A stretch of DNA of 25,726 nt from UBA5070 sp035604215 (GCA_035604215.1 DATNIW010000175.1:1-25726); one strand, 5' to 3'. Positions 5,962 through 13,776 are shown, counted from the first letter of the stretch. A program made the numbers and translations. The notes: generated by a model not told the origin, from the sequence alone.

Positions 5962-6534
5962 ATGGACGCTCTGACTTCGGCACCGCGAAATTTCCACGAT
6001 TGGTTCCTTTCGCGTCTTCTCGAATCCCGCGAGACTCGGGAAAGGCACGATTTCCTCGAGGGAGACGATCCCGCGGCCATGGTGTACATCGCGGGCCTCC
6101 TGTCCCATCTGGTCTGCTCTTCCTGGCTGATGGACCTGGATCGGCGTGGGCCCAGGCTGGACATGGATGTCGCCGATGCCACGGGCAAGGAGCATTCCCC
6201 GCGGGATCGCCTGGAAGTCCTTCGCGCCACCGCCGACCGCTACCTGCTCTACCTGGGACTTTGGGATGGCTTGCAGGGAAACCAACAAGGCCGCTACTAC
6301 CAGGTCACGGAAGGGAATCTGGCCGATCGTGCTTGCAGGTACTACTCGGTTTCGGCGGACCTCGCGGAGCGCTTTCCCGCCCCCGTCCATCGGCTGGTGC
6401 CCGTCTTGCGCGAGCTGTCCTGCCACTTGGGAAGCTATCTCGCGCTCCTCCTCGCGCTTCGCGGGGATGTCCTCGGGCTGTTCCCCGTCGTGAGCGGGGG
6501 GCAGGAATTCCATCTGGCGCGCGGAACCTGCTGA
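5962..6534 (+). CDS. hypothetical helical protein
   Basis: A 190-residue, mostly alpha-helical soluble protein. I cannot name a family. Features that can be seen are an N-terminal FHDWFLSRLLESRET helix, a hydrophobic helix AAMVYIAGLLSHLVCSSWL, and the central segment YLLYLGLWDGLQGNQQGRYYQVTEGNLADRACRY's pattern (Y/L-rich helix, then a G-x-x-YY turn). A last hydrophobic helix lies near residues 150-172. This weakly resembles unnamed proteins of about 200 residues from delta-proteobacteria. ATG 5962 is preferred to the in-frame ATG 5929 because AGGAGGG stands 7 nt before it. A hairpin lies just upstream. It converges on the RseB-like gene with a 13-nt gap and no terminator between them. Confidence 0.7.
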   Translation: MDALTSAPRNFHDWFLSRLLESRETRERHDFLEGDDPAAMVYIAGLLSHLVCSSWLMDLDRRGPRLDMDVADATGKEHSPRDRLEVLRATADRYLLYLGLWDGLQGNQQGRYYQVTEGNLADRACRYYSVSADLAERFPAPVHRLVPVLRELSCHLGSYLALLLALRGDVLGLFPVVSGGQEFHLARGTC

Positions 6535-6547
6535 ACGGCGGTTCGGG

Positions 6548-7465
6548 CTATTTCCTCGCTCCCGCCACGTGCGCCAGGTCCGCCGGAGCGAGATCGCCGG
6601 TGACGGCCAGGCCCAGGTTCGCCACCTGCCCGAAGAAGACCGGTGCCCCCTTGTGGTCCCGGCAGCCCTCCGACGGACACAAGGGAGGCGGACCATCGGC
6701 GGGTCGCCAGAACAGGGAGATGCTCCGGGCGCCGTCGGAATAGAGGATCTGCACGGCGCGACCTTCCCGGGTGTCGATCCATGCCCAGTTTCGCGGCGCG
6801 AATCCCGCAGGCAACCAAGGTGGGGGCGGTGGCTCGAACCCCACGGCCGCGACGACCTCCGCCAACGACGTCGATTCGTGGCGGCGATCGCGGCCGCCGC
6901 CAGGACCCGCGGGCGAAGGCTCCCGGCGCACGGTCCAGCCCGCCGGAATCGCGAACGAAGAAGGCGCGCACCCGACGCCGGGGCGTATGGACAAGAATTG
7001 ACGCTCCGGTGGGTGGCGGCGTTCCGGGCCCGCGGGTTCGCCCTTGAGCACGACGGGCAGGGTGGTGTCCACCCAGACCCTTCGCATGTGCCCGAGCGGG
7101 CCGGCGATGTCCACCACCAGCACGGGCCTGCCCAGGTACCTGGTGGTCCCGACGACCTTCAACTCCCCGTTCTGGACCGGTGGAGGCCGCTGGCGCCGGG
7201 GATGGACGGTCGCGGACCGGTCCGAAGGGCGGAGGAACACCACGCTGTCGTCCAGGATCAGGAGCGAACCGTCGCGGAAATCGAGTCGTTCGGAGGTTCC
7301 CTCGCGGCAGGCCTTCGCCGTGTCCGCACCCGTCCGTCCCGGCCGTTCCACCAGGACGGTTCCGCTCCATTCCGATCCGGCCCTGCCCCGGAAGGCCTGG
7401 TCCAGGAGATCGGAGGAGATGGTGGCGTTGCCGCCGGCGAACAGGGCGAGGAGGGTCGGGATCAC
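6548..7465 (-). CDS. MucB/RseB-like periplasmic sigma-regulator protein
   Basis: A 305-residue exported protein with the two-domain layout of RseB. After a short N-terminal hydrophobic stretch (residues 1-11) comes a LolA-like beta domain: DLLDQAFRG, SGTVLVERPG, then strand pairs such as GTTRYLGRPVLVVDI and RRVWVDTTLPVVLKGE. A Gly/Arg linker follows near 195-210. The C-terminal domain has FEPPPPPWLPAGF and VQILYSDGARSISLFW, as in the RseB C-terminal domain. In E. coli, RseB binds the anti-sigma factor RseA and blocks its proteolysis. GTG 7465 was chosen because it overlaps the upstream TGA as GTGA. An in-frame ATG at 7495 is possible but would overlap the anti-sigma gene by 34 nt. It is the last gene of the sigma operon. 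Confidence 0.82.
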   Translation of the reverse strand: MIPTLLALFAGGNATISSDLLDQAFRGRAGSEWSGTVLVERPGRTGADTAKACREGTSERLDFRDGSLLILDDSVVFLRPSDRSATVHPRRQRPPPVQNGELKVVGTTRYLGRPVLVVDIAGPLGHMRRVWVDTTLPVVLKGEPAGPERRHPPERQFLSIRPGVGCAPSSFAIPAGWTVRREPSPAGPGGGRDRRHESTSLAEVVAAVGFEPPPPPWLPAGFAPRNWAWIDTREGRAVQILYSDGARSISLFWRPADGPPPLCPSEGCRDHKGAPVFFGQVANLGLAVTGDLAPADLAHVAGARK

Positions 7466-7791
7466 GGAGTGGTCTCGGCCAGGGCTTGGGTCCACGGATC
7501 GGCCAGGGGAGTCTGCTTCACCGCTTCCTGGTGGGCGGCGGTCCAGGTATGGAGTTCCAGCCCCGATGCCACCACCGAGCGGTGGCCCTGCAGGGTCTGC
7601 CAGAGCCCGACGGCGAGCAGGACGAGCAGGCAGCCACCGGCAATCCGAAGCGTCGGACGCCAGCGTCGCAACCGGGTCCGGAAGGTGCGCCGGGCGCCGA
7701 GGCGTCGTTTGAGGTCGGGCCAGTCGTCCAGGCCCGGGATGGGAGGGATGGCGCGCAGCGCCGCCTCCAGGGATTCGTCGTCGATCTTCAA
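7462..7791 (-). CDS. one-TM anti-sigma factor (predicted)
   Basis: A 109-residue bitopic membrane protein. It has a cytosolic N-terminal part of about 46 residues, with acidic helix DDESLEAALRAI and a basic RRLGARRTFRTRLRRWR stretch. One TM helix spans about 47-67 (TLRIAGGCLLVLLAVGLW), and the periplasmic tail has about 40 residues. It lacks the zinc HxxxCxxC motif. The assignment rests on position and topology: it directly follows the ECF sigma gene, sharing TTGA (TTG start 7791, sigma TGA 7790-7788), with GAGG 7 nt before the TTG. It is followed by an RseB-like gene, as in rpoE-rseA-rseB. Sequence similarity to RseA is not obvious. Confidence 0.72.
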   Translation of the reverse strand: MKIDDESLEAALRAIPPIPGLDDWPDLKRRLGARRTFRTRLRRWRPTLRIAGGCLLVLLAVGLWQTLQGHRSVVASGLELHTWTAAHQEAVKQTPLADPWTQALAETTP

Positions 7792-8348
7792 GGTGTCACC
7801 TCGCGGATGGGGGACAGGATCCGTCGTAGACGGTCCCGGCCCCGGGCCAGGCGGGAAAGGACGGTGCCGCGGGGCACGTCCAGGATTCGTGAGATTTCGT
7901 CCACCGGAAATCCGTCGAGGTAGTGGAGGACCACGGCCTCGCGAAAGATCTCCGGGAGCGCCGAGACCGCCCTGCGGAGGTGCTCGGCATCCTGCAGACC
8001 CTCGACCTGGACGGAAGGATCGGGGGAAGATTCCCGGAGGGCGCCGTCTTCGTCGTCCTCCGGGATCTCATCGTGGGGCTTGCGGCTGCGCCACTGGTCG
8101 CGCACCAGATTGACGGCGATGCGGCGCAACCAGCCGGCGAACGCGGCGTCCTCCTCGAGATCGGGGAGCCGTTCCCAGGCCCGCACGAAGGCCTTCTGCA
8201 CGATCTCCACCGCATGGTCCTCGCCGACCAGGTGGCAGACCGCGCTGTGCAGGCGAGGTCGGGTGGCGTGGTACAGGCGCGCGAACGCGTCCTCGTCGCC
8301 TTCCTTGGCTCGGGAGACCCAGGGGATCCAATCGGAAGAGGACGCCAA
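7788..8348 (-). CDS. ECF (group IV) sigma-70 family RNA polymerase sigma factor
   Basis: A 186-residue sigma factor with region 2 at about residues 20-90 (DAFARLYHATRPRLHS, VQKAFVRAWERL, FAGWLRRIAVNLVRDQWR). An acidic linker lies at 92-120. Region 4 is at about 125-177 (LPEIFREAVVLHYLDGFPVDEISRILDVPRGTVLSRLARGR pattern). Its helix-turn-helix, ending in GTVLSRL, would recognise the -35 element. Regions 1 and 3 are absent, as is usual for ECF factors. TTG 8348 is the start; GAGGAAG is 4 nt upstream of it and 9 nt separate it from the Spy-like gene's stop. It is held by the anti-sigma factor encoded next. The target promoter cannot be derived from this window. Confidence 0.93.
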   Translation of the reverse strand: MASSSDWIPWVSRAKEGDEDAFARLYHATRPRLHSAVCHLVGEDHAVEIVQKAFVRAWERLPDLEEDAAFAGWLRRIAVNLVRDQWRSRKPHDEIPEDDEDGALRESSPDPSVQVEGLQDAEHLRRAVSALPEIFREAVVLHYLDGFPVDEISRILDVPRGTVLSRLARGRDRLRRILSPIREVTP

Positions 8349-8357
8349 GTGGCTTCC

Positions 8358-8813
8358 TCAGTTGCCCGGAGCCGGGGGCCCATGGGTGCCGTCCTTGGAG
8401 AGGCTGTCGCACATGGGCCCCTTGTGGTGGCCCCAGCCGCGGTGTCCTTCCCTTCCCATGAACGGCATGGGAAGATCGGCCAGAAGATCCAGCGTGACGT
8501 CCGGGTTCTGCGTCTCCAGGGTGTAGATCCGGGCTTGGAGCGACTGGATGGCGCCGCGTTCCGCGGTCAGGCTGCGCGCCGCGGTGCCATCGTGCACCTT
8601 GCGCTTGTACTGTCCGATGGTGCGGAAGAGCGAATCCCGCAACGGCTGGAGCTCTCGCGCCAACTGCTGTTCCTCCGGTGGGAGCTTGGCGATCTTCTTC
8701 TCGAAGAATTCCTTGCGTTGTTCCGGCGAAGGCCCTTCGCCGGAGTGGGCGATGGCGATCCCCGCCACGCATACCGCCACCGCGGCGGTGGACATGATCA
8801 GTCTGGTCTTCAT
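8358..8813 (-). CDS. Spy/CpxP/CnrX-like periplasmic protein with His-rich tail
   Basis: A 151-residue exported protein with a signal peptide at residues 1-22 (MKTRLIM..AVCVAGIAIA, probable cut before HSGEG). The body is two charged amphipathic helices: SPEQRKEFFEKKIAKLPPEEQQLARELQPL-like, then RSLTAERGAIQSLQARIYTLE. This is the helical-hairpin style of Spy, CpxP and the CnrX/ZraP metal sensors, without a clear LTxxQ motif. Residues about 120-148 form a His/Gly tail with GREGHRGWGHH, one Cys (135) and a further His (144), which could bind metal. ATG 8813 has GGAGG 8 nt upstream and is preferred to ATG 8828. It is the first gene of the operon with the sigma, anti-sigma and RseB-like genes, so a periplasmic sensing role is inferred. 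Confidence 0.75.
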   Translation of the reverse strand: MKTRLIMSTAAVAVCVAGIAIAHSGEGPSPEQRKEFFEKKIAKLPPEEQQLARELQPLRDSLFRTIGQYKRKVHDGTAARSLTAERGAIQSLQARIYTLETQNPDVTLDLLADLPMPFMGREGHRGWGHHKGPMCDSLSKDGTHGPPAPGN

Positions 8814-8995
8814 CTGGGTTGCCTCCATGGTTTTGTGGCTGTGGGTTCCACGGAAAGGAAGACGTGAGGGACGGAAAGATGATTCCCCGAAGTCCGGGAA
8901 AGGTCCGAGCGAAGATCACCCACGCGCTGGAACGTGGAAGCGAAAAATCCATCGCGCTGGCGTCTTCGCCCGGGGATGGCTATTTTTCGGGGTCC
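8814..8995. other. divergent intergenic region between the sigma operon and nuoC
   Basis: These 182 nt must carry promoters for both large operons. On the plus strand TATTTT (8981-8986) could be a -10, but the start site would fall on the nuoC ATG and the -35 is poor. On the minus strand GGAAC (8849-8845) resembles an ECF -35 but is only 31 nt from the Spy-like ATG, too close to be used. No firm promoter can be called. Confidence 0.3.
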
Positions 8996-9577
8996 ATGAG
9001 TCCAGTTCCTTCCAGGAACCAGAGTCCTGGGACGGCCCTCTCCTTCGACGCGATCTTCGCCAAGGTCCAGGTGCGCTTCCCGGCGGCAGGTGCTGGTTCA
9101 GCACCCAACGGAGCGCGTTGGATCGAGGTCCCCGCCCCCCAAGCGCTTGACGTGGCGAATTTCCTGAAGGGGGATCCGGACCTGTCGTTCGATTCCCTCT
9201 GCTGTCTCTCCGGCATCGATCTCCTCCGGTTTCCCGCTCCGGAAAAGGACGGTCCGACCAGCGACGCCCTGGTTTGCGCCTACGATCTCCAATCCATGAA
9301 GCACCGCCACGAGCTGATGGTCAAGGTCTGCGCGCCGCGGCCGAAACCCGAGGTGCCGTCGGTGGAGTCGGTCTGGGGCGTGGCCGGATACTTCGAACGC
9401 GAGATCTTCGATCTCCTGGGGGTGGAATTCCCGGGCCACCACGACCTGCGACGGATCCTGACACCCCAGGACTGGGTGGGACATCCGTTGCGCAAGGACT
9501 ACGTCTACCCGGAGGCCTACGGGGGCGTTGCGCTCAAGCGCGAAGGCCAGACGTTCGAATCGGGGCCCTACAAGTGA
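8996..9577 (+). CDS. nuoC: NADH-quinone oxidoreductase subunit C
   Basis: The 30-kDa-type peripheral-arm subunit of complex I, 193 residues. The family signature is clear: VAGYFEREIFDLLGVEFPGHHDLRRILTPQDW-type sequence followed by GHPLRKDY near residues 120-165. ATG 8996 was chosen because the family N-terminus (LSFDAIFAKVQVRFP) follows shortly after. The frame is open upstream to 8819, but that extension is unlike NuoC. Its Shine-Dalgarno is weak (CGGGG). It overlaps nuoD as GTGA. It is the first gene of the cluster: no nuoA or nuoB lies upstream, where an oppositely oriented stress operon begins instead. Confidence 0.95.
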   Translation: MSPVPSRNQSPGTALSFDAIFAKVQVRFPAAGAGSAPNGARWIEVPAPQALDVANFLKGDPDLSFDSLCCLSGIDLLRFPAPEKDGPTSDALVCAYDLQSMKHRHELMVKVCAPRPKPEVPSVESVWGVAGYFEREIFDLLGVEFPGHHDLRRILTPQDWVGHPLRKDYVYPEAYGGVALKREGQTFESGPYK

Positions 9578-10758
9578 ACGTGGAACGCGAAGGCGACTAC
9601 ATCACCCTGAGCATGGGTCCCCACCACCCGGCCACGCACGGCGTCCTGAGGTTGGAGGTGACGACGGACGGCGAGGTGATCCGGGCCTGCAAGCCGGACA
9701 TCGGCTACCTGCACCGCTCCATCGAGAAGATCGGCGAATTCCTGGAATGGTACCAGTTCGTGCCCTACACGGACCGGGTCGACTACGTCTGCTCCATGAA
9801 CTCCAACCACGCCTGGGTCTGCGCCGTGGAGACGCTGCTCGCCTGCTCGGAGGAGACGAAGCTCGCGATTCCCGAGCGCGCGGAGTACATCCGCATCCTG
9901 TTCGCCGAGCTGAACCGCATCTCCAGCCACATGGTGGGTCTGGGATCCATGACCATGGACATGGGCGCCTTCACGCCTTTCCTGCACGCCCTGTCCCAAC
10001 GCGAATTCATCAACGACATCTTCGAGAAGACCTGCGGGGCGAGGCTCACCTACAACTACATGTGCGTCGGCGGTCTGGTCCGGGATCTGCACCCCGGAGC
10101 GGAGGAGGAGATCCGCGCCATGCTCAAGGGCCTGGAAAGGGCGATGATCGACTTCAACCGGCTCATCTCCTCCAACAACATCTTCAAGGCCCGCCTGGCG
10201 GGGGTGGCCGCGGTGAGCGCGGAGGATGCCGTCTCGTACGGTCTGGTGGGGCCCAACCTGCGCGGATCGGGGATCGATTTCGATCTGCGTCGCGACAAGC
10301 CCTACGGACTCTACGGGCGGTTCCAGTTCGAAGTCCCGGTGGGGAAGGCCTACGCGGGATCGGAGGGCCGCCTGGGCGACTGCTACGACCGCTACGTGGT
10401 GCGCCTGCTGGAGGTCCTCGAATCCATCCGCATCTGCCGACAGGCATTGGACCAGATGCCGCCCGCTTCCGGGGTGGAAGACGACCTGGTGGGAGGATGG
10501 TGCGTCGCCAAGGCGGCCCAGAAGGCGTTGCGGAAGCCCCCGGTGGGGGAGGTCTACTTCCGCTGCGAGAATCCGCGCGGGGAGACCGGCTACCACATCG
10601 TTTCCGACGGGACCAAGTTCCCCTACCGCATCAAGATCCGCACCGGATCCTTCACGGCGATGTCCATCTTCGAGAAGCTGGTGCCGGGCCTCATGATCGC
10701 CGACCTGGTCGCGCTGATCGGTTCCTTCGACATCGTCTTGCCGGAGGTCGACAGATGA
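9574..10758 (+). CDS. nuoD: NADH-quinone oxidoreductase subunit D
   Basis: The 49-kDa subunit (394 residues), related to the large subunit of NiFe hydrogenases, which forms the quinone-binding cavity with NuoB and NuoH. It has the diagnostic GPHHPATHG (about 16-24), DIGYLHRSIEK, PYTDRVDYV, ELNRISSHM, and the C-terminal SFTAMSIFEKLVPG...VALIGSFDIVLPEVDR. The hydrogenase Ni ligands are absent, as expected. GTG 9574 overlaps the nuoC TGA (GTGA). The frame is open upstream, but homology starts at about NVEREGDYITL. It overlaps nuoH by ATGA. nuoE, F and G, which usually follow nuoD in 14-subunit operons, are not here. Confidence 0.97.
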   Translation: MNVEREGDYITLSMGPHHPATHGVLRLEVTTDGEVIRACKPDIGYLHRSIEKIGEFLEWYQFVPYTDRVDYVCSMNSNHAWVCAVETLLACSEETKLAIPERAEYIRILFAELNRISSHMVGLGSMTMDMGAFTPFLHALSQREFINDIFEKTCGARLTYNYMCVGGLVRDLHPGAEEEIRAMLKGLERAMIDFNRLISSNNIFKARLAGVAAVSAEDAVSYGLVGPNLRGSGIDFDLRRDKPYGLYGRFQFEVPVGKAYAGSEGRLGDCYDRYVVRLLEVLESIRICRQALDQMPPASGVEDDLVGGWCVAKAAQKALRKPPVGEVYFRCENPRGETGYHIVSDGTKFPYRIKIRTGSFTAMSIFEKLVPGLMIADLVALIGSFDIVLPEVDR

Positions 10759-12170
10759 CCATCTCCGTCGGTCCGGTCTCCGATTCCATCGCTTCCTGGT
10801 TTTCCTTGCGAGGCCTGCCCCTCGCGTTGTCCGAGATCCTCGCCGTGCTGGTCGTGTGCGTTCTTCCCGTGGTCGGGATCGTCTTTCCCATCGCGGGCGT
10901 CGCCCAGTACTTCGAGCGCAAGATCGCGGCGTCCATGCAGCGCCGCAAAGGACCCATGGTGGGAGCCGTCGGGATCGTGGATCTGGTGGCCGACATGCTC
11001 CTCTTCTGGCTGCCCCGCTGGAAGCGCCGTGCCGCCGCCCGTCGCGTGGAACGCCTTCCCGTGCTCGGCGCGCTGCTTCGCCAGGTGCGGCAATGGGGAC
11101 TGGGATCCATGGCAGCGGATGGCGTGAAGATGTTCCTGAAGGAGGACATGGTCCCGGGTGGAGCCGACCGGTTCCTGTTCCGGGGTTCCACCTACTTGGC
11201 GCTGACCGGTGCGTTCCTGGCCTTCGCCGTGTTTCCCTTCAGCCAGTGGTACCACATGGGCGACCCCCCGGTCGCGGCCCTCTACCTGGGGGCCGTCACC
11301 GGACTGGTGGCGGTGTCCATCCTGGAAGCGGGCTGGAGCTCCAACAACAAGTGGAGCTATTTCGGGGGCATCCGCGCGGTGGCCATGATCGTGTCCTACG
11401 AAACACCCATCGCGCTGGCCATCGCCATCGTCTGCATGTGGTCGGGCACCATGAGCCTGCAGGGCATCATCGCGGCCCAATACCATCCCGGCTGGTTTTC
11501 GTTCGCGGGGTGGAACCTCTTCCAGAGTCCGCTTCTGACGCTTCTCGCGGGCGTCTACTACATCGCGGCGCTGGCCGAATGCAACCGCGCGCCCTTCGAC
11601 CTGTCCGAAGGCGAATCAGAACTCGTGGGGGGCTTCCACACCGAATATTCGGGATTGCGCTGGGGCCTCTTCTTCATCGCCGAGTACGGCGACATGCTGC
11701 TCGTGGGCGGGATCTTCGCGACCCTCTTCCTGGGCGGTTTCCAGTCCCCCATCGGGGAACAGTGGATCGTCTCGCTTCCGCCGTTCGCCGAGGCCGTGGT
11801 CCACACCCTGATCGCGGTGGCCAAGGCGCTCGCCTCCGTGGGCTTCATGATGTGGATCCGATGGACCCTTCCGCGCTTCCGCATCGACCAGGTCATGAAG
11901 CTGGCGTGGACCAAGCTCGTTCCGCTCGCCCTGTTCTGCCTGTTCGGGCTGGCCCTCACGCAGCTGGTCGCCGCCCAGCGCGTCGGGGTGGTGCAAGTGG
12001 TCTACGGGAGGTACCTGTCCGCGCCCGTGGTCCGATTGGACCTCTTCAGTTGGTTCTCTTCCTGGGTTCTGGTGGGTGGGGCGATCGGGGTCGTGGTCTG
12101 GATGGCCAAACGTGCCGCACCGGCCCAGGCGCCGGAGATGCGGCGACTGCTGGGGAAGGAGTCCGCATGA
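10755..12170 (+). CDS. nuoH: NADH-quinone oxidoreductase subunit H, enlarged
   Basis: Membrane subunit that contacts the quinone cavity. It is 471 residues, well above E. coli NuoH (about 325). Conserved parts are ERKIAASMQRRKGP (54-67), ADGVKMFLKEDMVP (121-134), GWSSNNKWSYFGGIRA, SYETP, the acidic loop ECNRAPFDLSEGESELVGGFHTEYSG pattern, and a TLPRFRIDQ-like C-terminal loop. An insertion of about 45 residues (about 72-118) splits the first cytosolic loop between RRKGP and ADGVKMF. It contains a hydrophobic VDLVADMLLFWLP helix and an Arg-rich stretch. ATG 10755 overlaps the nuoD stop as ATGA, and the gene ends in ATGA with nuoI. Confidence 0.96.
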   Translation: MTISVGPVSDSIASWFSLRGLPLALSEILAVLVVCVLPVVGIVFPIAGVAQYFERKIAASMQRRKGPMVGAVGIVDLVADMLLFWLPRWKRRAAARRVERLPVLGALLRQVRQWGLGSMAADGVKMFLKEDMVPGGADRFLFRGSTYLALTGAFLAFAVFPFSQWYHMGDPPVAALYLGAVTGLVAVSILEAGWSSNNKWSYFGGIRAVAMIVSYETPIALAIAIVCMWSGTMSLQGIIAAQYHPGWFSFAGWNLFQSPLLTLLAGVYYIAALAECNRAPFDLSEGESELVGGFHTEYSGLRWGLFFIAEYGDMLLVGGIFATLFLGGFQSPIGEQWIVSLPPFAEAVVHTLIAVAKALASVGFMMWIRWTLPRFRIDQVMKLAWTKLVPLALFCLFGLALTQLVAAQRVGVVQVVYGRYLSAPVVRLDLFSWFSSWVLVGGAIGVVVWMAKRAAPAQAPEMRRLLGKESA

Positions 12171-12907
12171 GTTTCCTGGGCTGGGTCCGCGAGATCGTCG
12201 ACGGCGTGGAATCCACCGCGACGGGGCTATCCACCACGGCGCGGTTCCTTTGGGAGAACACCACGGACGCCGAGGGAGGCGCCGTCGCCCTCACCGTGGA
12301 CTATCCGGTCGCGCCGGCCCGGGTGCCCGACGGGTTCCGGGGCCATCTGTTCAACGACGTGGACAAATGCACCCTTTGCAAGCAATGCCAACGGGCCTGC
12401 CCCGTCGACTGCATCAGCATGGAAGGCGAGCTGAACGAGAACGCCAAGTTCCGCATCAGCCGCTTCGACATCGACCTGTCCAAGTGCATCTACTGCGGTC
12501 TGTGCACCCAGGCTTGTCCCACCGACTGCCTCACCATGACCAAGGGCTACGAGATCGACCCCGTCAACGGGGTCAACGCGCACGGGGGCAGGTACCTCTT
12601 CAGGATGCGGCCAGAACAGACCAAGCGCCGGATGGACGAATCGGAAGTGGAGCGGTTGAACCGGGTCACCGCGCTGGACCCGCGGACGATTTCCCCCGAG
12701 GATCGCGAATTCCTGTCCGAGATCGAGGACCGGGAGTCCGGACGCTTCCTTTTCGGACGCTACGGCCTGGGGTACTACACCCCGGAAAACAAGGCTCTGG
12801 CCGATGCCGCTCGCGCCGAACGGAAGAAGGCCCGGGAATTGGCGGCGTCCCAGGCCGCCCAGGCGGAGGCCGCTGCCAAGGCTGCCGTCGAAGGAGGTGC
12901 GCCTTGA
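12167..12907 (+). CDS. nuoI: NADH-quinone oxidoreductase subunit I (2x[4Fe-4S])
   Basis: Ferredoxin-like subunit that carries electrons toward the N2 cluster, 246 residues. Two CxxCxxCxxxC motifs are seen: C68/71/74/78 (CTLCKQCQRACP) and C107/110/113/117 (CIYCGLCTQACP). The family tail LTMTKGYEI follows. E. coli NuoI has 180 residues. This one carries a C-terminal extension of nearly 100 residues (about 150-246), charged, then Ala/Glu/Lys-rich and probably helical (ADAARAERKKARELAASQA). Start ATG 12167 overlaps nuoH (ATGA), and the stop overlaps the TTG start of nuoJ (TTGA). Confidence 0.96.
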   Translation: MSFLGWVREIVDGVESTATGLSTTARFLWENTTDAEGGAVALTVDYPVAPARVPDGFRGHLFNDVDKCTLCKQCQRACPVDCISMEGELNENAKFRISRFDIDLSKCIYCGLCTQACPTDCLTMTKGYEIDPVNGVNAHGGRYLFRMRPEQTKRRMDESEVERLNRVTALDPRTISPEDREFLSEIEDRESGRFLFGRYGLGYYTPENKALADAARAERKKARELAASQAAQAEAAAKAAVEGGAP

Positions 12908-13440
12908 ACGTTTCCGCTCTTCTCTTCTGGCCGGTGGCCGCTTTGACCGTGTCCGGCGCGATCGGTGCCGCCTTCGCCAGGAACCTGGTCTACGCGGCGC
13001 TCGCGCTGGGAGCCTGTCTGGCCGGTGTGGCAGGGCTCTACCTCTTCCTGCAGGCGGAATACGTCGCCGTCATCCAGATGATCGTGTACGTGGGAGGCAT
13101 CCTGATCCTGATCCTCTTCGGGGTCATGTTCTCGCGCGACGTGCTCGGCACCTCGAGCAGGCCCTCCCTCGGCGGCCGGTTCCTCGCGGCGGCGGCGGGA
13201 ACGGCGGCATTGGCTTCCACGGTCAGGCTCGCCCTGCTGGTGCCGGGACTGCGCGGGACTGGGCTCCCGGATGTCCGCTCGCCGGTGGATTCGTGGATCG
13301 GGCAGATTTCGACCAACAGTCCCTTCCACCTGGGGTCGCTGCTCCTGGACGCATGGCTGGTCCCGTTCCTCGTGCTGGGGGTGCTCCTCACCGTCGTGCT
13401 GGTCGCGGCGCTCGGTCTGGTCAGGAAGGACGCCGCGTGA
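12904..13440 (+). CDS. nuoJ: NADH-quinone oxidoreductase subunit J
   Basis: Membrane subunit of 178 residues with about five TM helices. The conserved TM3 region is visible as EYVAVIQMIVYVGGILILILFGVMF, which contains the pi-bulge helix in known structures. TTG 12904 is the start: AAGGAGG at 12891-12897 lies 6 nt upstream, and the codon overlaps the nuoI TGA as TTGA. A Pro/Ser loop lies at about 105-135 before the last helix. It precedes nuoK with a 1-nt overlap (TGATG). Confidence 0.94.
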   Translation: MNVSALLFWPVAALTVSGAIGAAFARNLVYAALALGACLAGVAGLYLFLQAEYVAVIQMIVYVGGILILILFGVMFSRDVLGTSSRPSLGGRFLAAAAGTAALASTVRLALLVPGLRGTGLPDVRSPVDSWIGQISTNSPFHLGSLLLDAWLVPFLVLGVLLTVVLVAALGLVRKDAA

Positions 13441-13775
13441 TGGACGTTTTCCTGCAGGGCCCCGACCGCCTCCTGCCCTACCTTCTCGTGGCCGCCCTCC
13501 TGTTCAGCCTGGGCGTGGTGTCGGTGGCCAGCCGCCGCAACGCCGTCGGCTACCTCATGGGGATCGAACTCATGCTCAACGCCGCGAACCTGGACTTCGT
13601 GGCGTACGGACGGTTCCGCGGGCCCGAACCGGCGGCGCAATCCCAGGTGGCCGCGCTTTTCGTGATCGCCTTGGCGGCGGCCGAAGCCGCGGTGGCGCTG
13701 GCCCTCGTCTACGCCGTGTTCCGCAACTTCAGAGACGTGGACCTGGACGAGATCCGCACCTTGAACGGGGATTGA
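13440..13775 (+). CDS. nuoK: NADH-quinone oxidoreductase subunit K
   Basis: A 111-residue, three-TM antiporter-like (MrpC-type) subunit. The two conserved membrane glutamates are present, in GIELMLNAANL and in the AAAEAAVALAL helix. ATG 13440 overlaps the nuoJ TGA by one base. GTG 13437 is in frame immediately before it and cannot be excluded, but AGGA spacing favours the ATG. A short polar tail (DVDLDEIRTLNGD) follows the last helix. nuoL begins 1 nt after the stop. Confidence 0.95.
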   Translation: MDVFLQGPDRLLPYLLVAALLFSLGVVSVASRRNAVGYLMGIELMLNAANLDFVAYGRFRGPEPAAQSQVAALFVIALAAAEAAVALALVYAVFRNFRDVDLDEIRTLNGD

Positions 13776-13776
13776 G

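Noticed and set aside
8845..8849. GGAAC as an ECF-type -35 box for an autoregulated sigma operon
   Set aside because: It lies only 31 nt before the start codon, leaving no room for a -10, start site and Shine-Dalgarno.
8819..8995. N-terminal extension of nuoC
   Set aside because: The added residues do not resemble NuoC, and the segment is the divergent promoter region.
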